Origin: Saccharomycopsis fibuligera x Saccharomycopsis cf. fibuligera
Lineage: Eukaryota; Ascomycota; Saccharomycetes; Ascoideales; Saccharomycopsidaceae
Assembly: GCA_001936135.1 (NCBI GenBank)
Contig: CP012813.1
Location: 992,001-1,056,000, forward strand
DNA length: 64,000 bases
Reading direction: 5' to 3'
The translations under genes were made by a program, and so were the position numbers. The notes beneath the pieces were generated by a model that did no database searches, had not been told where the DNA came from, and worked only from the letters and a program-made list of their open reading frames with translations. Every line of letters begins with the position of its first letter. Positions within the stretch are counted from its first letter, which is position 1. Positions 58,127 to 64,000 of the stretch are shown here, piece after piece.

Positions 58127-58957
58127 ATGTCCCCACAAGAAGTTATCAAATACGCTGTGCGTGGCAAGATTGCCATTATTAGCCTCGAGTCTCCTCAAAA
58201 TCTTAACGCTCAAAGCTTCGAACATTACCAGTACCTTGCTGAGCTTTTAGAAAAAGGTGATGCTGAGCCAACAACCGTAATTACTCTTTTAACTTCCAGC
58301 GGTAAATATTTTAGTGCAGGTGCCGATATTGATCGCAATAGTGGCCCTTTCAATGCAAAATTCGACACTGCTAGAGAAACAAGAGCGTTTTGGCTCAGCA
58401 AGTTTATGGCTAGTAATAGTTATGTGACCAAAGCAGTATACAGTCATCGCAAAGTGCTCGCGGTAGCGCTTAATGGCCCAGTGATTGGCCTTAGTGCCGC
58501 CATCGTGGCGCTCTGCGACTTGGTGTATGCTAAAGATACAGAAAAGCTCTTTATGTTGCTACCATTTGCAAATTTGGGGTTGGTCACTGAGGGCGCCAGT
58601 GCTACTAGCTTATTTCACCGGTTGGGAATCTCCAAGGCCAACGAGGCGCTTTTGCTTTCAAGGCCCATCAGGGGGCCCGACTTGTTGAGAGTCGGGTTTA
58701 TCAATCAAGTCTATGATGGTACTGGCAGCGTCGAAGCTTTCAATAAGCAAGTTGAAGAAGAGCTTGCTAAGCAAGTGGAGGGGCTAAATGACGAGTCTGT
58801 TTTGCAGATCAAACAGTTGATTCAAAGTAATGTCCGGCAGCAGTTGGTGTCTACGAATCTTGAGGAAGCAGGGTTGGGATTGGCACGGTTCGAGCAAGGC
58901 ATTCCACAAGCGCGGTTTAAGGCGCTTAGGTCCAAGCAGCTCAAGCACAAGTTGTAG
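58127..58957 (+). CDS. ECI1: Peroxisomal delta3,delta2-enoyl-CoA isomerase-like (Eci1 paralogue A)
   Basis: 276 residues, ATG at 58127 (Saccharomyces Eci1 280). Crotonase fold with oxyanion-hole loops SAGADIDR and ALNGPVIGLSAAIV; the catalytic Glu of the Eci1 type is in NLGLVTEGASATSLF. The protein ends KHKL, a PTS1-like signal (Saccharomyces Eci1 ends HRL). The enzyme shifts 3-enoyl-CoA to 2-trans-enoyl-CoA so unsaturated fatty acids enter beta-oxidation in peroxisomes. A close paralogue lies 1.8 kb downstream beyond ISA2, same strand, same terminal four residues. Which of the two is the main enzyme cannot be told. Confidence 0.88.
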   Translation: MSPQEVIKYAVRGKIAIISLESPQNLNAQSFEHYQYLAELLEKGDAEPTTVITLLTSSGKYFSAGADIDRNSGPFNAKFDTARETRAFWLSKFMASNSYVTKAVYSHRKVLAVALNGPVIGLSAAIVALCDLVYAKDTEKLFMLLPFANLGLVTEGASATSLFHRLGISKANEALLLSRPIRGPDLLRVGFINQVYDGTGSVEAFNKQVEEELAKQVEGLNDESVLQIKQLIQSNVRQQLVSTNLEEAGLGLARFEQGIPQARFKALRSKQLKHKL

Positions 58958-59298
58958 ACTTTAGATATATATGTCACAGTAATTCATGATTGATATCTGT
59001 TGGTGTTATTGCCACGATGTTGTAAGGGCGTCTGTCTGTCACGATGGTCAATATTCACGTTTTGACGTTTCGCTTCTTCAGCAGAGAACATTGCACACGG
59101 GCTCGTAACACACGCCCACCAATCACAGAACACTATCACATAAGCACAGGCATCACGTAAAAAAAAAGTAAAATAAAAAATAAAATAAAATAAATTTAAA
59201 GCAGATCATGAGCCACAGTACATATATATATATAAGTTAACAAGCAGCCACATTCTTGATCTCCCTGAGAATACTACTTCAATGCAAAAAATATAGCT
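58958..59298. other. Spacer ECI1 paralogue A to ISA2
   Basis: 341 bases with AAAAT-type repeats (59165-59200) and an AT run (59221-59234) about 65 bases before the ISA2 ATG, possibly a TATA element. Confidence 0.45.
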
Positions 59299-60219
59299 AT
59301 GATCGCCTTCAGTCCCTCGAACAGAACCATGCTACGGTTGCGCATTCTGCCAGCAGTCCTCAGATCCGTTCAGCAGCAGCAGCAGCCGCAGAGACAAATT
59401 ACTCGCTTGCCACCATTATCGACATCTTCCAGTTCCTGGACTTTAATCAATAATAATGCTACTCGCTTATCTAGTCGAAGCGCCCAAAATAGCGCTGTGG
59501 CTGCTAATTCAAAGGCGAATACAATACTTAGTACCAACCGCAGTATAATATCGTCGAGATCACTCCATACGCTGCCGCTGGTCAGCAACAGTAATCCTCC
59601 CGCCTCGGTTGGCTCTACAGACAACACTTTCCCGGAATCCGCCACGAGCGCCGCAAACACAATGAGCAGCAGCAGCAGCAGTAATGCGAAAAAACCAGCC
59701 AACACGTTAGTCGAGGATCTTGACACCACATTTGCCAAAACCCAAGTATTCAACAAACTCTATACTGACGAAGAAGATGAGTCCAAAAAAGTGCTTTTGA
59801 AAATCGCCATTGGCAAGAAAGCCGCCAGTCAGCTAAAGAAGTTAATGCAAGATGACGACAACCGTAACTTGGCTCTCAAGATCACAGTGGAAAGCGGCGG
59901 ATGCCATGGGTTCCAGTATAATTTGAAACTTATCGACTTGTACAAGGATCAAATCATCAAGCAGGACTTGAATAATAGCGGGAAAAATTGGCAAGATTTG
60001 TCCAAACAAGACTTGGTGGATGAGGAAGTGTCGGTCTTTGTCAGAGACGAGGCAAAGGTGGTGTTGGATCTTTCCAGTTTGCAGATATTGAGAGAATCTA
60101 AAGTGGATTACGTCAAAGAGTTGATTGGAACTTCTTTCAAGGTGATTGACAGTCCATACACCAAGAGTGCTTGTGGCTGCGGGTCCAGTTTTGATGTTGA
60201 TTTTTCCAAATTGGCATGA
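59299..60219 (+). CDS. ISA2: Mitochondrial iron-sulfur assembly protein Isa2
   Basis: 306 residues from ATG 59299; a second Met at residue 12 could also serve. The first 60 residues are Arg/Ser/Gln-rich without acids, a clear mitochondrial presequence, followed by a Ser-rich low-complexity stretch, so the protein is much longer than Saccharomyces Isa2 (185). The A-type scaffold domain is at about 165-306, with conserved Cys in KITVESGGCHGFQYNL and the terminal pair in SACGCGSSFDVDFSKL. Isa1-Isa2-Iba57 build [4Fe-4S] clusters for aconitase, lipoate synthase and others. It sits between two enoyl-CoA isomerase genes; the proximity need not be functional. Confidence 0.93.
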   Translation: MIAFSPSNRTMLRLRILPAVLRSVQQQQQPQRQITRLPPLSTSSSSWTLINNNATRLSSRSAQNSAVAANSKANTILSTNRSIISSRSLHTLPLVSNSNPPASVGSTDNTFPESATSAANTMSSSSSSNAKKPANTLVEDLDTTFAKTQVFNKLYTDEEDESKKVLLKIAIGKKAASQLKKLMQDDDNRNLALKITVESGGCHGFQYNLKLIDLYKDQIIKQDLNNSGKNWQDLSKQDLVDEEVSVFVRDEAKVVLDLSSLQILRESKVDYVKELIGTSFKVIDSPYTKSACGCGSSFDVDFSKLA

Positions 60220-60747
60220 TTTGGTTTGTTTTATCTGCGCGACTTTTATTTTATTTACTTACTTTATTTTATTTGATGAACCTGTATATGAATTGACGAT
60301 ATTCCCTAGATATTTGATTTAACCAGCTAAACTACCGTAGTGCAAGCTTGTAGAGATCTGTTGTGGCTTTCGGAGCGGAGACGGAAACACCTGTAAATGT
60401 AAAGACACAGTTTCAGATCGCCTCGAGTAGCCCCACCCCAGTCTCCATAGATGGAGATCTCCAACCCAGAACACCCCCGTCCTGGTAGTCTGAGTGATTG
60501 CTCCAATTTCTTTGCGTAAATTATTGTCAATTTAGCATTTACGTCACGCTGGTCATAAAATCGTCTCTTTTTCTGTTATTCTCTTTCTCAGTTCAGTTCA
60601 GTTCACTTAGTTTAGGACAGGACAGGACAATCCTATTCTATTCTATTCTATTCAGCTCAGCTCAGCTCAGCTCAGCTCAAGTCCATTCTCAGCATCGGCC
60701 CCTTTTTATATTCCAGAACCACCAGTCAACAAAACACACACACAAAA
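60220..60747. promoter_or_regulatory. Promoter of ECI1 paralogue B with pentanucleotide repeats
   Basis: 528 bases. A hairpin TCTCCATAGATGGAGA lies near 60440-60455. Consecutive runs of four different pentamers (TTCAG, GGACA, CTATT, CAGCT) occupy about 60588-60681, just 70 bases before the ATG. Confidence 0.55.
60588..60681. repeat. Compound pentanucleotide microsatellite
   Basis: About three TTCAG, three GGACA, four CTATT and six CAGCT units in a row, directly visible. Confidence 0.9.
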
Positions 60748-61593
60748 ATGACCATCCCAAAGCAGATTCTCAACGACATCACATACACAGTGAGAGGCAA
60801 GGTCTCAATAATCCAGTTCAACCGTCCCACCAAGTTCAACGCTCTTGCGTACGACCATTACCGTCTCTTGATCTCCCTCATTGAGCGCGCTGAAGCTGAG
60901 CCATCCACCATCGCCACCATCTTTACCGGCACAGGCAAGTTCTTCAGTGCCGGTGCTGATGTCGCACAGTCAGTATCCGCCACTGGGGACATTGATCCCC
61001 TCGTGGATCGCGATGGCGCCTCAGAACACTTGAAGAGAAGTTTTGTCGGTAATAACGCGTTGCTCGTTGACGTGTTGCAGCATCACTCCAAGGTGCTTGT
61101 TGCCGCTTTGAATGGGCCCGTTATTGGCTTGAGCGCATCTCTCGTATTGCTTTGTGACTTAGTCTATGCCCGCAACTTGGCAAGTGTGTACTTGTTGCTT
61201 CCTTTTGCTAACATTGGGCTCGTTACCGAGGGCGCAGCCTCCGTTACGTTGTTTTACAAATTGGGCATCTCCAGAGCCAACGAGGCATTGCTATTGTCCA
61301 AAAAGATCTCTGGCCCCGTGCTACAGCAGGCCGGATTGTTGAACAAAGTGTTTGACATCGCTGACGTTGCCGAGTTCAATGACGCTGTGGTCAAAGAGGT
61401 GAATGACGCAGTGGAAAATTTGAATTTCGATTCCGTGAAGCAGATCAAATCGTTGATCAAGGCAAATTGGGATGACAGAATTTCTGCCAATAATGCTAAG
61501 GAGGTTGCAGCTGGATACAGAAGATTTTTAACTGGGGTTCCGGGGAAAAGATTCGCAATGATTTCAAAAAAGCAATTGAAGCATAAATTGTGA
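60748..61593 (+). CDS. Peroxisomal delta3,delta2-enoyl-CoA isomerase-like (Eci1 paralogue B)
   Basis: 281 residues, ATG at 60748. Same architecture as paralogue A: SAGADVAQ and ALNGPVIGLSASLV loops, catalytic Glu in NIGLVTEGAASVTLFY and the same C-terminal KHKL. The two share the blocks GKVSI/GKIAI, FNRPTKFNA/LESPQNLNA and LGISRANEALLLS. Early codons favour GTC, ACC and CTC, suggesting higher expression than paralogue A. The family in yeasts includes Eci1 and the diverged Dci1; either could be the counterpart. Confidence 0.88.
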   Translation: MTIPKQILNDITYTVRGKVSIIQFNRPTKFNALAYDHYRLLISLIERAEAEPSTIATIFTGTGKFFSAGADVAQSVSATGDIDPLVDRDGASEHLKRSFVGNNALLVDVLQHHSKVLVAALNGPVIGLSASLVLLCDLVYARNLASVYLLLPFANIGLVTEGAASVTLFYKLGISRANEALLLSKKISGPVLQQAGLLNKVFDIADVAEFNDAVVKEVNDAVENLNFDSVKQIKSLIKANWDDRISANNAKEVAAGYRRFLTGVPGKRFAMISKKQLKHKL

Positions 61594-62247
61594 GTTTGAA
61601 TTTTTGTGTCCTGGCTGACACTGTTTTTCTGTTTAGTTTGCTTAAATTCACATCGAGAGCGATTATACTTTTGTTAGAGTTTAGATAGTTATTTGTAGTT
61701 TTCTGATTTGTGAGTTTTACACTGCAAAAGAATATACCCAAATGGAAAAAATCATAAATTCATAAAATGTGATGATAGTTATATGCACAAAAGATGTTTG
61801 AATAGAGTATGCATCGGCTAAGAAAGAAAAGAGCTCTATCAATTTAGTATGACTGTGCTTAAGTAAGAAAAGTGATACTTTAGAAAATGAAAACCAAGTT
61901 AAAAAAGACAGTTAATAAATGAAAGGAAATAGGAGTATGATAGAACAAGGATCTTAGAATAGGATATAAGAAGCTATAATATATATAAAGACGGACAATG
62001 CCGCAATGAAAGAATTCGAAAATCTCTTGAAAAAAAAAAAAAAAAAAAACAGAAAACGCGAACCACAAAAAACCGACAAAATGAAGAAAGCACCAAGAAC
62101 TGAAACTTGTAAAAGTCACAAAGAAAAAGAAAGAAAAGAAAAGAAAAAGAAAAAATTTAAATACCATAAAAAAAAAAGCCAGCAATATATTAGTAAAATG
62201 GCACGGTTGAGCTTTAAAGCTCAATCAAAAAACCTTGCATAACAGCA
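61594..62247. other. Convergent spacer ECI1 paralogue B / HRD1 with a perfect palindrome
   Basis: 654 A-rich bases (on the plus strand), including an A run at 62030-62049. An 18-base perfect palindrome TTGAGCTTTAAAGCTCAA (62207-62224) lies 24 bases past the HRD1 stop. Confidence 0.6.
62207..62224. repeat. 18-base perfect palindrome after HRD1
   Basis: TTGAGCTTTAAAGCTCAA is its own reverse complement; it may form a hairpin in the HRD1 3' untranslated region. Confidence 0.85.
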
Positions 62248-63873
62248 TCATACCTTTGTGTGACATACCGGACAACTATTGCACTTCATTAGCCAGGTTA
62301 TTATACAATCATGATGGAAAAAATGCTTGCAATTTAGCATCTGTATATCCGAATCTTCATTTTCGTTGTCGTTATCATTGGAATGAAAATCAACTCGGCA
62401 TATTAAGCAAGTCTCGGGATAATTATCACTATTAATGGCCTGTGATTGTAACTGACATTCAGACACTTGCTGCAATTTTGATTCAAAATGGCCAAGCTTC
62501 AATTCAAATTTTTTCAAATTGATTAAAAGTCGTAGTTTGATTATGCAAATTCTAAAAGAATTATACGAGTATGATAAAATATGCAATGGGAAAGTGTAAT
62601 ACTGCAAGAAAAAAATTGAAAAAATGATTTGGTTTAGAAGTTTTAAATTGTTGATAAAAAACTTGAAAACAACCAAATTTTTCTTTTTGCTAAGCAAATT
62701 CTTATTTTTTTGCAGCATAAGCTTACTGTAGTTTTTCTTCAAAATGGCTTTAGAATGTAAGTTGGAGAATGCTAAATCTTGAGTGATGTTAGATAAAAAT
62801 TTCTTAAAGAGTGACTGATTTGACCGAAACTCGAAATAGTTGAGAATATAATTGAAACTGGTCAAGATAATGAGCGGATAAAAATTGATGATTTCAAACC
62901 CAAAGAGGATCAACAACACATTGTGATGGTCATTGTATATTTCCTGTTTGAACTTGATGATCAAAACCACATCAATGAAATTAAGCAATAATATGCCAAG
63001 AGCAAATCGCAAATGTGTCAAAGGGTTCGTTTTGTGATAAAACTGTGACAAATCAAAATTTGAAGGGACGGCAATGTTGTTGAGATGGTGATGGTGATGA
63101 TGATGGTTCATTAAATAAAAGTCGTTGAATAATGCAAATTCGTTGGCGTTGTAAGTTGACAAGTCGTCGAATTCGTCGTCTGATAATTCTTTGTCAAGAT
63201 TGTGAGGAACGAATAGATGTGGCGTACTGCCGTCTTCATCTTGGCTATGGCTGTCATTAATCCGGCTATTGACACTTCCGATGCTGCTGTCGTTGCCGTT
63301 GCCGTTGTCATTGTTATTGTCATTGCCATTGCCATTGTCGCTAACATTTTCAGCCGCACCATCGGTATCAGCAACATCTCCGGTAGCCGACGATTCACCG
63401 CCGCTATTGAAAACATTAGATACTCTGTAGACACACAAATAATGGAAGAATTTGAGCAATAGCACGCATAGAAACAAGCAGGCGAACTTGGCGATCACCA
63501 TGCGGTTGAACTTGGCAGCCTCAAATGTCTTTAGTACCACAAGCGAAAGGAAAAACTCCCACAAAGTGTAGTGGAACTTTTTGCGCAAAGTGGCAATTTC
63601 ACGGTGGGTTAATTCGCCAAAGATAAGCTGCTTGAGGGCGTTAGCACAAACAAGGAAGAAAATGAGGGCAAAGTTGGCAATACCAAGGTTGACAGAGAGT
63701 GAGTTGGTGGTGCTATAGTAGTATGACACTGCTGATGAGGAAGGAGAAGCTGTCTGGAGCCAGGAGGCGGAAGAGGCAAGCAAGAGCAGCTTTGGGTAGC
63801 GGGAAGCAGCGAGTTCTTTAAAGACAGAAGCGCCGAGGCAGGCACCCGCAAGGCCCATAAGTTTTTTGCGCAT
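62248..63873 (-). CDS. HRD1: ER membrane RING-H2 ubiquitin ligase Hrd1-like, with no tail after the RING
   Basis: 541 residues, ATG at 63873. Several hydrophobic helices (about residues 60-165 and 290-350), and the Hrd1-type blocks LKQLIFGELTHREIATLRKK and LLKFFHYLCVYRVSNVF, identify the ERAD ligase. A polar, Asn/Asp- and His-rich insertion (about 170-270) interrupts the membrane region. The RING-H2 is complete: CLIC, then CKHFFHHDC and CPVC, but CPVCHTKV is the very C-terminus. Saccharomyces Hrd1 has about 150 residues after its RING, used for Usa1 and Der1 contacts. Asi1/Asi3 inner-nuclear-membrane ligases also end with a RING, so that is the main alternative. The codon after Lys reads GTATGATG, donor-like, but no plausible coding exon was found downstream. 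Confidence 0.82.
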   Translation of the reverse strand: MRKKLMGLAGACLGASVFKELAASRYPKLLLLASSASWLQTASPSSSAVSYYYSTTNSLSVNLGIANFALIFFLVCANALKQLIFGELTHREIATLRKKFHYTLWEFFLSLVVLKTFEAAKFNRMVIAKFACLFLCVLLLKFFHYLCVYRVSNVFNSGGESSATGDVADTDGAAENVSDNGNGNDNNNDNGNGNDSSIGSVNSRINDSHSQDEDGSTPHLFVPHNLDKELSDDEFDDLSTYNANEFALFNDFYLMNHHHHHHHLNNIAVPSNFDLSQFYHKTNPLTHLRFALGILLLNFIDVVLIIKFKQEIYNDHHNVLLILFGFEIINFYPLIILTSFNYILNYFEFRSNQSLFKKFLSNITQDLAFSNLHSKAILKKNYSKLMLQKNKNLLSKKKNLVVFKFFINNLKLLNQIIFSIFFLQYYTFPLHILSYSYNSFRICIIKLRLLINLKKFELKLGHFESKLQQVSECQLQSQAINSDNYPETCLICRVDFHSNDNDNENEDSDIQMLNCKHFFHHDCIITWLMKCNSCPVCHTKV

Positions 63874-64000
63874 GAGTTGGTGGTTTGTGGGTGGTGTAAT
63901 GTTGGGGATAAACGCTTTAGGTCATCGCCATGATCCTCGTACTCCTTTACGATTCTCTTCTCTTTGCTTCTCTTCCTTTTGTTTGATTTTGATTTTGATT
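63874..64000. other. Upstream flank of HRD1
   Basis: 127 bases ending at the window edge, with a TTTGATTTTGATTTTGATT repeat at the edge. Too short to judge. Confidence 0.4.

Noticed and set aside
62032-62240. Possible 3' exon giving Hrd1 a C-terminal tail
   Set aside because: Although TACTAAT and AG candidates exist, the product would be Phe-rich nonsense from T tracts.

Overview
The window is nuclear DNA from a budding yeast (Saccharomycotina). Evidence: compact, mostly intron-poor genes for Rsp5, Esa1, Upc2, Cct1, Cdc42, Crm1, Pfs2, Cdc43, Yen1, Aha1, Pan2, Rpl9, Isa2 and Hrd1; introns with GTATGT donors and TACTAAC branch points; tRNA genes with yeast-type introns; AT-rich spacers. Long Asn/Gln/His/Ser runs, trinucleotide microsatellites, a ribosomal-protein promoter with Tbf1-like (AGGGCTAA) and Cbf1-like (TCACATGAC) sites, and scarce CTG codons resemble the CUG-Ser (Candida/Lodderomyces) group. 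The species and the meaning of CTG cannot be settled by reading alone.

Layout. 1-5 kb: the 5' part of an Esc2/Rad60-like gene (minus), then a 3.9-kb spacer with an intron-bearing tRNA-Pro, a tRNA-like relic and a GC-rich, strongly self-complementary island that looks like an unidentified structured RNA. 5-10.5 kb: divergent ESA1 and RSP5; RSP5 has a short first exon. 12.5-19 kb: UPC2-like sterol regulator, CCT1 (with a first exon) and CDC42 (one intron). 20.7-31.5 kb: UBR-box/PHD protein, succinate-semialdehyde dehydrogenase, Sly41-like transporter and a 1301-residue low-complexity protein with a CxxC-CxxC module. 32.8-45 kb: CRM1, PFS2, CDC43, a three-exon PBI2-type proteinase inhibitor and YEN1. 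45.5-56 kb: tRNA-Ser(GCU), a 1.9-kb empty spacer, an AlaX-type editing protein, RRG7-like, AHA1 and PAN2. 57-64 kb: RPL9, two peroxisomal enoyl-CoA isomerase paralogues flanking ISA2, and HRD1.

These are mainly housekeeping genes. Functional links include Cdc42 (CTIL terminus) and Cdc43, the beta subunit of the enzyme that prenylates such termini; Pfs2 and Pan2 at the two ends of poly(A)-tail metabolism; Upc2 and Hrd1 in sterol/ER homeostasis; and the paired fatty-acid isomerases. I found no intact mobile element, CRISPR array or clearly new multi-gene system. The strongest unexplained signal is the structured GC-rich island near 4.0-4.24 kb. Several small exons (RSP5, CCT1, CDC42, all of PBI2) emerge only when splice signals are read.
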